A model generated the notes under the pieces. That model made no database searches. It was given only the letters and a program-made list of their open reading frames with translations, and was not told the origin of the DNA. From Proteobacteria bacterium UBA6908 (GTDB taxonomy: Bacteria > Pseudomonadota > Gammaproteobacteria > Acidiferrobacterales > UBA6901): a stretch of 5,750 bases of DNA. Positions 1-5,750 of the stretch are shown one piece after another. Location: assembly GCA_002451085.1 (NCBI GenBank), contig DKBE01000030.1, forward strand, positions 1,298 to 7,047, given 5' to 3'. Every line of letters begins with the position of its first letter. Positions within the stretch are counted from its first letter, which is position 1. A program made the position numbers and the translations under genes.

Positions 1-212
1 CCCGACGATTCCGGGCCGTAAATTTCAACGACCCGGCCGCGCGGCAGACCGCCGACCCCAAGGGCCAGATCGAGGCCCAGCGAGCCGGTCGAGACCACAT
101 CAATATTCGGGGTCGCGCCACCGTCGCCGAGACGCATGACCGAGCCCTTGCCAAACTGCTTTTCGATCTGGCTCAAGGCGGCGTTGAGCGCCTTGGTCTT
201 GTTCGTATCCAT
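1..212 (-). CDS. recA: RecA recombinase, N-terminal part (cut by left edge)
   Basis: RecA forms ATP-dependent filaments on single-stranded DNA, drives homologous strand exchange and triggers LexA self-cleavage in the SOS response. About 70 residues are visible, starting [20 protein letters not shown]. They continue with the family hallmarks [10 protein letters not shown] (about 21-30), the [12 protein letters not shown] segment (about 41-52), GGLPRGR and [10 protein letters not shown], so the sequence stops inside the Walker A loop (GPESSGKT in the family). The rest of the ATPase core and the C-terminal domain lie beyond position 1. The ATG at 212-210 is supported by a strong Shine-Dalgarno sequence, GGAGGAG, 6 nt upstream. 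The gene follows pncC after 90 bp, the usual cinA-recA order. The family is certain; the completeness of the gene cannot be judged. Confidence 0.97.
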   Translation of the reverse strand, partial: MDTNKTKALNAALSQIEKQFGKGSVMRLGDGGATPNIDVVSTGSLGLDLALGVGGLPRGRVVEIYGPESS

Positions 213-218
213 TGCCTG

Positions 219-225
219 CTCCTCC
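219..225 (-). promoter_or_regulatory. Strong ribosome binding site of recA
   Basis: On the minus strand GGAGGAG is followed by a 6-nt spacer (CAGGCA) and then the ATG of recA. It is the strongest Shine-Dalgarno match seen in the window. The genes upstream in the run have weak or no SD and are probably coupled. This fits recA being translated independently and at a high rate. Confidence 0.85.
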
Positions 226-287
226 GGGAAACCCGTGTGTGGATGGCCGTCCTGGCCGGGTGGAAAATCCGGATGATTATTTCACAA

Positions 288-302
288 GCCGGGAGGACCG
301 GC
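288..302 (-). terminator. Small GC hairpin right after the pncC stop (possible weak terminator)
   Basis: On the minus strand GCCGG-TCCTC-CCGGC forms a perfect 5-bp stem with a 5-nt loop, starting immediately after the TAG of pncC. G-U and A-T pairs can lengthen it by a few positions into the stop codon. The downstream tract is TTGTGAAAT, with only a few T residues, so it is at best a weak intrinsic terminator or attenuator between the metabolic genes and recA. It may also be chance in GC-rich sequence. Confidence 0.3.
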
Positions 303-812
303 CTAGCCCTTGACGGGCAGCGATTCCACGAGTTGCTGCAGGCCTTCCAGCGCCGTTTTCACGGCCTGACGACGGATCGCTTCCCGATCACCATGAAAAT
401 GGTGGGTCGTGCTGCGGGTGTCCTGTTTGCGCCCGGCCCAGGCAAAACACACAGTCCCTACGGGTTTCTCCGGGGTGCCACCGCCGGGACCGGCAATACC
501 GGTGATGGCCACCACCAGACCGGCATGGCTGGCCGCCAGCGCGCCTTCGGCCATGGCGCGCGCGGTCGACTCGCTGACGGCGCCGGAACGCGTCAGGGTT
601 TCGGTTTTCACGCCAAGCATCTCGCGCTTGGCGGTGTTGGTGTAGGTCACGAAGCCGCGGTCATACCAATGCGAACTGCCCGGCACGGCCGTCAGCACGG
701 CGCCCAGCCACCCGCCGGTGCAGGATTCGGCCGTCGCCACGAGCAGGCCGGCACGCTTGAGCGCCTGACCGAGCTGACCGGCCAGCATGATGAGTTCATT
801 GTCCATAGACAT
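303..812 (-). CDS. pncC: Nicotinamide-nucleotide amidohydrolase PncC (stand-alone CinA C-terminal domain)
   Basis: PncC deamidates nicotinamide mononucleotide to nicotinic acid mononucleotide in the cytoplasm, returning the by-product of NAD-dependent DNA ligase and other NAD-consuming reactions to NAD synthesis. The 169-residue product is the single-domain CinA-C form and lacks the N-terminal MoaB/MogA-like domain of full CinA. Visible motifs are TAESCTGG (27-34, with the conserved active-site Ser30), FVTYTNTAK (54-62), AITGIAGPGGG (102-112), EKPVGTVCFAW (115-125) and HGDRE (140-144). The ATG at 812-810 is preferred because AGGGG lies about 7 nt upstream; a second in-frame ATG is two codons later. 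The start overlaps the 3' end of pgpA by 17 bp, suggesting translational coupling. Older annotations call such genes cinA or 'competence/damage-inducible protein', but nothing here indicates a competence role. Confidence 0.94.
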   Translation of the reverse strand: MSMDNELIMLAGQLGQALKRAGLLVATAESCTGGWLGAVLTAVPGSSHWYDRGFVTYTNTAKREMLGVKTETLTRSGAVSESTARAMAEGALAASHAGLVVAITGIAGPGGGTPEKPVGTVCFAWAGRKQDTRSTTHHFHGDREAIRRQAVKTALEGLQQLVESLPVKG

Positions 813-1281
813 ACATCAGCCCCTGGAGACAGAGTGCGGCGGCCACCCCGGCCGCCAAATCGTCGAGCATGATTCCCCAACCACCGGGCATGCGGTCGTT
901 GAGCCAGCGAATTGGCCACGGTTTCCAGATATCAAACAACCGGAACAAACCAAAGCCAAGCAGCATCCACACCAGATTGAGAGGCGCCAGAAACAGCGCC
1001 ACCAACTGGCCGACGATTTCATCGAGCACAATCCCGGAATGATCGTGCACCCCGAGATCGTGCTCAGTGCGCGCCGTCACCCACACGCCAACCAGGAATA
1101 GCAACGCGAGCAGCACGGCATACACGGGCGCGGCGAGCGGGGCCAGCAACCAATAAAGCGGTAACGCCACCAGACTGCCGAACGTGCCCGGCGCGAATGG
1201 CGCGAGACCGGCGCCGAATCCGAAGGCCGCTGCGTGCACCGGATTGCGCAGCAACGAGGCGAATGTGGGTGGCGGGGTCAT
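796..1281 (-). CDS. pgpA: Phosphatidylglycerophosphatase A
   Basis: PgpA is an inner-membrane, Mg-dependent phosphatase that converts phosphatidylglycerophosphate to phosphatidylglycerol, the last step of this phospholipid branch. The 161-residue protein shows the family signatures in order: GLAPFAPGTFGSL (25-37), VLDEIVGQ (85-92, acidic metal-binding residues), FRLFDIWKPWPIR (113-125) and GGWGIMLDDLAAG (133-145, with Asp140 and Asp141). Hydrophobic stretches at about 37-68, 93-113 and 142-158 are consistent with a small polytopic membrane protein. Length is normal for the family. The ATG lies 3 bp after the thiL stop (TAA-ACC-ATG) without a clear Shine-Dalgarno sequence, so translation is probably coupled to thiL. 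The gene end overlaps the start of pncC. Confidence 0.96.
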   Translation of the reverse strand: MTPPPTFASLLRNPVHAAAFGFGAGLAPFAPGTFGSLVALPLYWLLAPLAAPVYAVLLALLFLVGVWVTARTEHDLGVHDHSGIVLDEIVGQLVALFLAPLNLVWMLLGFGLFRLFDIWKPWPIRWLNDRMPGGWGIMLDDLAAGVAAALCLQGLMYVYGQ

Positions 1282-1284
1282 GGT

Positions 1285-2244
1285 TTAGCGAAAGTGGTCG
1301 TAGCCGCTGATCTTCGGACTGTACAGCGCACCCTGCTCGTCAACCAGACGCAGACCCGGATGGCGTTCGATCTCGCCGATTTGCACACACGGCACGCCGA
1401 ACCGTGCCGCGGCCTTGCGCAGTGCCGGCTCGCGCTCCGCCGGAACGGTAAAACACAATTCGTAATCATCGCCGCCGGACAGCGCCGGCTCCCAACCAAC
1501 CTGCTCAAACACCGGATCATAGGCGAGTGACAACGGCAAACGATTGAGTTGCACACGCGCACCAACCTGACTGGCTTCGAGGATATGGCCGAGGTCGGCC
1601 ACCAGGCCATCGGAAACATCGATGCACGCCGAAGCCACACCGCGCAATCCCTGCCCCGCGGCGACCCGTGGCAATGGTCGATTGAGCCGATCCAGGACCG
1701 GCCGTTGGTATTCCTCCGGCAACTGCAGGCGACCTCGCAGCAACAACAGGCCGAGTGCCGCTTCGCCGAGGTGGCCAGTGACATAGATGCGGTCACCCGG
1801 CTTCGCGCCCGAGCGCATCAACGCCTGCCAGCGGGGAACAAACCCCATGGCCTGCACGCTGAGCGTTAGCGGCCCACGTGTCGTGTCGCCGCCCACCAGA
1901 ACCACCTCATGCTGGCGCGCCAGGCTGAACATTCCCTGCGTGAACGACTTGAGCCATTCGGGTTCAGCCTGCGGCAAGCTGATGGTGAGGGTGAACCAGG
2001 CGGGTGTCGCGCCCATGGCGGCGAGGTCGCTGAGATTCACGGCCAGTGCCTTGTGACCGATAGAATGGGGATCGGTGGCCTCCGGAAAATGCACACCGGC
2101 CACCAGCATGTCGGTGGTCACGACCAGTTCGTGCTCGTCTGGCACGGTCAGTAACGCGGCATCGTCACCAATCCCCATCACCACGTCCGGGCGCGTCACC
2201 GGCTGCGGCGCGAAGTACTCGCGGATGATGTCGAATTCGTTCAA
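1285..2244 (-). CDS. thiL: Thiamine-monophosphate kinase (TTG start)
   Basis: ThiL phosphorylates thiamine monophosphate with ATP to give thiamine diphosphate, the active cofactor, in the cytoplasm. The 319-residue product has all the hallmarks of the family (PurM-like ATP-binding fold): GIGDDAAL (24-31), TTDMLVAGVHF (43-53), ALAVNLSDLAAMGA (66-79), GGDTTRGP (118-125), SGAKPGDRIYVTG (145-157), IDVSDGL (208-214), SGGDDYELCF (256-265) and the C-terminal GYDHF (314-318). The aspartates in GDD, DM, SDL, GGD and SDG are those that bind metal and nucleotide. The start is TTG at 2244-2242: an in-frame TGA lies two codons upstream, the next in-frame ATG is codon 23, and the family N-terminus (GEF-L-ARYF-like) aligns with NEFDIIREYF right after the TTG. 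It begins 6 bp after the nusB stop, with only a weak GAAG upstream. Confidence 0.96.
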   Translation of the reverse strand: MNEFDIIREYFAPQPVTRPDVVMGIGDDAALLTVPDEHELVVTTDMLVAGVHFPEATDPHSIGHKALAVNLSDLAAMGATPAWFTLTISLPQAEPEWLKSFTQGMFSLARQHEVVLVGGDTTRGPLTLSVQAMGFVPRWQALMRSGAKPGDRIYVTGHLGEAALGLLLLRGRLQLPEEYQRPVLDRLNRPLPRVAAGQGLRGVASACIDVSDGLVADLGHILEASQVGARVQLNRLPLSLAYDPVFEQVGWEPALSGGDDYELCFTVPAEREPALRKAAARFGVPCVQIGEIERHPGLRLVDEQGALYSPKISGYDHFR

Positions 2245-2250
2245 GCCGCT

Positions 2251-2685
2251 TCAGGACACCTTATGGGTGATCTCGGCGGCACGCAGCTTGGCCGCCACCT
2301 TGTCGAGGATGGCGTTCACGTACTTATGCCCGTGCTCGGCACCGAAGGTCTTGGCCAGTTCCACGGCCTCGTTGATCACAACCCTGTACGGAATCTCGAG
2401 ATGGAATTCGAGCTCGTAGGCACCCATGCGCAGGATGGCGCGCTCCACCGGATCGACATCGTTGATGCCGCGATCGAGGTTCGGCAGGATGTGATCGTCG
2501 AGCTCATGCTGATGGAGCGGGACTTCGCGCACCAGCTCATGGAAGTACTCGACATCCACGCCCTTGAGGTCGTGATCACTGATGAAATGGTGTTCGATCT
2601 CGCCCGGCGGCTGGCCGGTGAGCTGCCATTGATAGAGGGCCTGGACCGCCGCCTGGCGGGACAAATGGCGGCTCGGCTTGCTCAT
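2251..2685 (-). CDS. nusB: Transcription antitermination protein NusB
   Basis: NusB is a small all-helical RNA-binding protein. With NusE (ribosomal protein S10) it binds boxA RNA and supports antitermination in rRNA operons. The product has 144 residues, typical length. It shows the N-terminal SRQAAVQALYQWQLTG (9-24), DPVERAILRMGAYEL (78-92), IPYRVVINEAVELAKTFG (98-115) and HKYVNAILDKVA (120-131), all strongly conserved. The reading frame stays open upstream into ribH, but the ATG at 2685-2683 matches the family N-terminus (MSKPSRHLSRQ) and lies 2 bp after the ribH TAG (TAG-CA-ATG), so termination-reinitiation coupling is likely. No clear Shine-Dalgarno sequence is present. ribH-nusB adjacency is classical in proteobacteria. 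Confidence 0.97.
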   Translation of the reverse strand: MSKPSRHLSRQAAVQALYQWQLTGQPPGEIEHHFISDHDLKGVDVEYFHELVREVPLHQHELDDHILPNLDRGINDVDPVERAILRMGAYELEFHLEIPYRVVINEAVELAKTFGAEHGHKYVNAILDKVAAKLRAAEITHKVS

Positions 2686-2687
2686 TG

Positions 2688-3164
<477 letters not shown>

Positions 3165-3183
3165 GTTGATGTTTCCGAGTTGA

Positions 3184-4308
3184 TTATTCTGATGGCCCGG
3201 GCGGCATGATGTACTCGACGATCTCCAGCCCGAATCCGGACAAGCCCGGCGCCTTCACCGGATGACTCAGGACCCGCATCTTGCCGACACCGAGATCGGC
3301 CAGAATCTGGCTGCCCAGCCCATAGGTACGCAGTGCCTGTTGCGGCCGCGAGACCGGCAATTCTATGCCTTGTTCCCGCCGGTGAAAATGCTCAACCTTG
3401 TGCAGCAGGTCGGAGGCCGGTTCGTCATGCTGCAGGACCACGACCACGCCACGACCCTCTTCGGCGACGCGCGCCAGCGCGGCCTGCAGGCCCCATGACC
3501 CCTGGCCCTGCTCAACCCCCACCAGGTCGAGCAATCCGCCCTGCACGTGCACCCGCACCAGCACCGGTTCGGTCGAATGAACTTCGCCCATCACCAGCGC
3601 GAGGTGTGCCGTGTCTTCGATGGCATCATGGTAGGCCACGGCGCGAAAATCACCATGCACCGTGTGCAGGTGGCACTCGCTGACCCGCCGCATGGTCGGT
3701 TCGTTCTGCATGCGGTAGTGAATGAGGTCGGCAATCGTACCGATCTTGAGGTTGTGCTGACGGGCAAAGGTTTTCAGTTCCGGCAGGCGCGCCATTGTGC
3801 CGTCACCGTTCATGATTTCGCAGATCACGCTTGACGGCATGAGTCCGGCCAGCCGCGCCAGATCAATGCCGGCTTCGGTATGGCCGGCACGCGCCAGCAC
3901 GCCGCCATTGCGGGCCATGAGCGGGAAGATGTGGCCCGGGGTCACGATGTCGGACGGTTTCGCTTCCGGGTGAATGGCGGCGTGGATGGTGGTCGCACGA
4001 TCGGCGGCGGAGATGCCAGTGGTGACTCCCTCGGCCGCTTCGATCGAGACGGTGAAGGCCGTGCCCAACCGACGATGCACACCGCTATGTTGCAATGGCA
4101 GCTTGAGCTGTTCGCAACGATCCTGGGTCAGGGTCAGGCAAATCAGACCACGCCCGTGTGTGGCCATGAAGTTAATGTCTTCAGGGCGGACCTTTTCCGA
4201 GGCAATCAGCAGATCGCCTTCGTTTTCGCGGTCTTCGTCATCCATGATGACCACCATGCGCCCCTGGCGCATGTCGTCGATGATTTCACTGATCGGGCTG
4301 ATGGCCAT
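3184..4308 (-). CDS. ribB: 3,4-dihydroxy-2-butanone 4-phosphate synthase with degenerate GTP cyclohydrolase II domain (RibBA-length, RibBX type)
   Basis: Residues 1 to about 200 are a complete RibB domain, which converts ribulose 5-phosphate to dihydroxybutanone phosphate plus formate. Visible are [13 protein letters not shown] (20-32, metal and substrate acids), THGRGLICL (50-58), [11 protein letters not shown] (98-108), RAGHTEAG (140-147) and [11 protein letters not shown] (164-174). Residues about 207-374 are related to Rib[12 protein letters not shown] (218-228), PVLVRVH (248-254), [14 protein letters not shown] (274-287) and [14 protein letters not shown] (328-341). However, the SECLTGD...RCDCG segment of active enzymes is replaced by [19 protein letters not shown], so all three zinc cysteines are missing. 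The R-EGR-IGL segment is also lost. The second half therefore should not hydrolyse GTP, matching the described RibBX class. Many databases would still name it RibBA. Total length of 374 residues is in the RibBA range. The ATG at 4308 is the only plausible start because an in-frame TGA lies upstream without an intervening start; the SD is weak (AGG, 12-14 nt upstream). Confidence 0.93.
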   Translation of the reverse strand: MAISPISEIIDDMRQGRMVVIMDDEDRENEGDLLIASEKVRPEDINFMATHGRGLICLTLTQDRCEQLKLPLQHSGVHRRLGTAFTVSIEAAEGVTTGISAADRATTIHAAIHPEAKPSDIVTPGHIFPLMARNGGVLARAGHTEAGIDLARLAGLMPSSVICEIMNGDGTMARLPELKTFARQHNLKIGTIADLIHYRMQNEPTMRRVSECHLHTVHGDFRAVAYHDAIEDTAHLALVMGEVHSTEPVLVRVHVQGGLLDLVGVEQGQGSWGLQAALARVAEEGRGVVVVLQHDEPASDLLHKVEHFHRREQGIELPVSRPQQALRTYGLGSQILADLGVGKMRVLSHPVKAPGLSGFGLEIVEYIMPPGPSE

Positions 4309-4320
4309 AAAAAGTGCTGC

Positions 4321-4367
4321 CTGAAAATTGCGTATTATGGCCGATTTTCAGCGGTTCTGCTGAGAAT
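4321..4367 (-). promoter_or_regulatory. Overlapping inverted repeats upstream of ribB (operator or leader hairpins)
   Basis: Three related arms lie just before the ribB start. Arm A is CTGAAAAT (4321-4328, plus strand), arm B is ATTTTCAGC (4344-4352) and arm C is GCTGAGAAT (4359-4367). A and B form a perfect 8-bp dyad with a 15-nt spacer. B and C form a 9-bp dyad with one imperfect pair and a 6-nt loop. B can pair with only one of them at a time. The A:B hairpin would end 12 nt before the ribB ATG and take in the weak AGG. A CATAAT hexamer on the minus strand (4339-4334) sits in the A:B loop and could be a -10 element, although no good -35 accompanies it. Either a regulator site around the promoter or a mutually exclusive RNA leader is possible. 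Confidence 0.4.
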
Positions 4368-4375
4368 TGATTAGT

Positions 4376-4387
4376 ACCGGCAGGGAT
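4376..4387 (+). repeat. 12-bp direct repeat, copy 1 (ACCGGCAGGGAT)
   Basis: The exact 12-mer ACCGGCAGGGAT occurs here and again at 4515-4526, in the same orientation, 139 bp apart, one copy towards each divergent gene. Both are preceded by TTAG within a few bases. An exact 12-bp match in about 300 bp is unlikely by chance, but two copies alone do not prove a function. Confidence 0.5.
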
Positions 4388-4507
4388 TTAGCCATGTTCT
4401 GAATAATTTCCATTAACTGTCGAACCCTCGCCTCGAGCCGCGGCCGCGACCACCCATCTGATATCCGGGCAGTTTGCCAGTCCGTCATAGTGCAGTTGTC
4501 TATAGTT

Positions 4508-4537
4508 AGCCGGCACCGGCAGGGATAATCCCCGGCT
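4508..4537 (+). promoter_or_regulatory. Nested dyad upstream of the kinase gene
   Basis: AGCCGG (4508-4513) and CCGGCT (4532-4537) are perfect 6-bp inverted arms. Between them lies the near-palindrome GGGAT-A-ATCCC (4522-4532), which overlaps the outer right arm by one base. The element starts two bases after a TATAGT hexamer (4501-4506), so if that hexamer is the -10 it would cover the transcription start. It could be an operator for the kinase gene or a hairpin at the 5' end of its transcript. No regulator can be named. Confidence 0.35.
4515..4526 (+). repeat. 12-bp direct repeat, copy 2 (ACCGGCAGGGAT)
   Basis: This is the second exact copy of the 12-mer at 4376-4387. This copy is embedded in the nested dyad at 4508-4537, just downstream of the TATAGT hexamer. 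The first copy has no such palindromic surroundings. Confidence 0.5.
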
Positions 4538-4626
4538 CCCTGTGCTGCGAGAATGCCGCCGTCATGGACTGAACGGCATGGCCCTTGCAGCAAGAAACGA
4601 CCGTGGAACCGAACAAGAAAGACGTC

Positions 4627-5750
4627 ATGGCCAAGACCATCCGCCTGGAGGAACGTCTCCAGCAGCGGCGCACGGAACCGCCCGCGCCATACGCCCTTCC
4701 CGGGGCCGGCAGTATGCTTGGCAACTATCTGATTATCAATCAGATCGGCGAAGGCGGCATGGGCATGGTGTACAAAGCCCGCGATACCGTGCTCGACCGG
4801 ATCGTGGCGCTCAAGATCCTGCCGCCGCAATTGACCCAGAATACGGATTTTCTGCACCGCATCCGAACCGAGGCCTTTGCCCAGGCGCGTCTCAATCATC
4901 CCAATATCGTCACCCTGTTTTCCGTTCAGGACCTGCCTGCCGGGTTCATGCTGGTCATGGAATACGTGGAGGGACAGACCCTGCAGCAGCGCATTCAGAA
5001 TCAGGGTCCGCTGGAATCACGCGAAGCCATCACGATTTTCGAGCAAACCCTGCAAGGGGTGGCCTATGCCCACCAGATGGGTGTGCTGCACCGTGACCTG
5101 AAACCCGACAATATCTTCCTTACCCACAAGGGCGAGGTGAAGATCATGGATTTCGGCGTCGCCCGCCTGGTCGACAGCAAGGAGTCGACCCAGTCGCGAT
5201 CCATGGTGGGCACCCTGCTCTACATCTCTCCGGAACAGATCAATGGGCGCGATGCGGATTATCGTTCCGACATCTATACCCTGGGCATCAGTCTGTTCGA
5301 GGCCGTCACCGGACGCCTGCCGTTCGAGCGCAAAACCGACTACGCGCTGATGCACGCCCACGTGCTGGAAACACCGCCACGTCCACGAAACCTCAAGCGC
5401 GATCTGCCGAAGGACCTGGAATCCGCCATTCTCAAGGCGATTGAGAAAGAACCGGAGAAACGCTACCAAAGTGCGGCTGAGTTCCGAGACTCGCTGCTGC
5501 GCCATGGCGATCGACTGGGCATGATTTCGCCGGCGGTCAATGGCGACGGCCGTGAACCATCACGTTGGCGCAACAGCTTCTCTACCAGCCAACGACTGCT
5601 CGGCGGACTGCGATTTGACCTGCTGCTGGTTGTCGCGGTCGTGGTCCTGGCACTGACACTCGGATTGCGTCCCGGCCAGCAACGCCCGCCCGATGATATC
5701 GAACCGGTTACACATCTTACCAAGAAGGCCAAACCTGCGGCTGCGTCGAC
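4627..5750 (+). CDS. Membrane Ser/Thr protein kinase, PknB/Hanks type (cut by right edge)
   Basis: The frame is open for 374 codons from ATG 4627 to the window end with no stop. A kinase domain spans about residues 34-290. It shows the glycine loop GEGGMGMVYKA (43-51 region), VALK with ATP-binding Lys63, Glu82 in RTEA as the likely helix-C partner, HRDLKPDNI (155-163, catalytic Asp157), DFG (175-177), GTLLYISPEQ (195-204), SDIYTLGISLFE (214-225) and the late conserved Arg279. All catalytic residues are present and Arg precedes Asp157, so it should be an active, activation-loop-regulated kinase. Candidate phosphosites are Ser184 to Ser192. After a Ser/Arg-rich linker comes one transmembrane helix (about 331-347, DLLLVVAVVVLALTLGL), then a Pro/Lys-rich start of a presumably periplasmic part that is cut off. 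An in-frame GTG at 4603 is an alternative start; neither start has a good SD, and an in-frame TGA at 4570-4572 bounds the gene. Its substrate is unknown. Confidence 0.93.
   Translation, partial: MAKTIRLEERLQQRRTEPPAPYALPGAGSMLGNYLIINQIGEGGMGMVYKARDTVLDRIVALKILPPQLTQNTDFLHRIRTEAFAQARLNHPNIVTLFSVQDLPAGFMLVMEYVEGQTLQQRIQNQGPLESREAITIFEQTLQGVAYAHQMGVLHRDLKPDNIFLTHKGEVKIMDFGVARLVDSKESTQSRSMVGTLLYISPEQINGRDADYRSDIYTLGISLFEAVTGRLPFERKTDYALMHAHVLETPPRPRNLKRDLPKDLESAILKAIEKEPEKRYQSAAEFRDSLLRHGDRLGMISPAVNGDGREPSRWRNSFSTSQRLLGGLRFDLLLVVAVVVLALTLGLRPGQQRPPDDIEPVTHLTKKAKPAAAS

Larger units (their letters stand above)
4309..4626. other. Divergent intergenic region between ribB and the kinase gene
   Basis: These 318 bp separate the outward-facing starts of ribB and the kinase gene and must hold both promoters. 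The part next to ribB (about 4309-4420) is AT-richer than the genes. The centre (4430-4450) is GC-rich and includes the 10-bp palindrome CGCGGCCGCG (4439-4448). For the kinase, TATAGT (4501-4506, plus strand) is a plausible -10, but the nearest -35-like hexamer TTGCCA (4474-4479) is 21 nt away, longer than usual. No conserved FMN riboswitch core, tRNA or rho-independent terminator is recognisable by eye on either strand. Short open frames here lack ribosome binding sites. Confidence 0.6.

Noticed and set aside
237..872. Plus-strand open frame of 211 codons opposite pncC
   Set aside because: It lies antisense to the well-supported pncC, pgpA start region and recA leader. Its composition is Gly/Arg/His-rich as expected for a reverse-strand shadow in GC-rich DNA.
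1278..1796. Second minus-strand open frame of 172 codons inside thiL
   Set aside because: It is a frame-shifted reading of thiL with Arg/Ser/Cys-rich low-complexity composition; the thiL frame carries all family motifs.
4432..4448. Adjacent palindromes CTCGAG and CGCGGCCGCG
   Set aside because: Short GC-rich palindromes are expected by chance in this composition and nothing around them forms a recognisable site.
4348..4488. Possible 46-codon small gene on the minus strand inside the intergenic region (starts MTDWQTARIS)
   Set aside because: There is no Shine-Dalgarno sequence before its ATG and no family resemblance. Its end overlaps the inverted repeats. It could only be rescued by conservation or ribosome profiling data.
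4309..4602. FMN riboswitch or other structured RNA upstream of ribB
   Set aside because: I looked on the minus strand for the conserved RFN element blocks and could not find them. A covariance-model search of this interval would decide; a significant hit would overturn this.
4348..4899. Minus-strand open frame of 183 codons across the kinase start and the intergenic region
   Set aside because: It is antisense to the conserved N-terminal kinase coding sequence, has no recognisable motif and no ribosome binding site. It is open because of the codon bias of the real gene opposite.

Overview
The window looks like chromosomal DNA of a GC-rich gammaproteobacterium. This is inferred from the gene order on the minus strand, read right to left: ribBA-type gene, ribH, nusB, thiL, pgpA, pncC (cinA C-terminal type), recA. 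This is the usual gammaproteobacterial riboflavin/nusB/thiL/pgpA/recA block. I see no insertion sequence, CRISPR array, tRNA, rRNA or prophage gene, and base composition is even across the coding part.

Region 1 (1-4308, minus strand) is a tightly packed run of seven genes. Junctions are 19 bp (ribB/ribH), 2 bp (ribH/nusB), 6 bp (nusB/thiL), 3 bp (thiL/pgpA) and a 17-bp overlap (pgpA/pncC), which indicates a polycistronic unit with translational coupling. A 90-bp gap then precedes recA, which runs off the left edge after about 70 codons. RibB makes dihydroxybutanone phosphate and RibH condenses it with the pyrimidine intermediate to form lumazine, so the first two genes are consecutive in riboflavin synthesis. 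NusB acts in transcription antitermination, ThiL makes thiamine diphosphate, PgpA makes phosphatidylglycerol, PncC recycles pyridine nucleotide by-products and RecA repairs DNA. The first gene encodes a RibBA-length protein whose GTP cyclohydrolase II half has lost its zinc-binding and catalytic motifs (the RibBX type), so the first committed pathway step must be encoded elsewhere.

Region 2 (4309-4626) is a divergent intergenic region with three short structural signals. There are overlapping inverted repeats beside the ribB start, a 12-bp direct repeat 139 bp apart, and a nested dyad just downstream of a TATAGT hexamer. No riboflavin (FMN) riboswitch or RNA gene is recognisable by eye.

Region 3 (4627-5750, plus strand) is the first 374 codons of a divergently transcribed membrane Ser/Thr protein kinase of the PknB/Hanks type. 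It has a complete, apparently active kinase domain and one transmembrane helix, and is cut by the right edge just after the helix. It stands where ribD and the riboflavin synthase gene commonly lie, so the riboflavin operon is broken here.

Most of the window is housekeeping. I found no convincing new multi-gene system. The points most worth a second look are the kinase/riboflavin junction, the degenerate RibA half and the alternative hairpins in the ribB leader.
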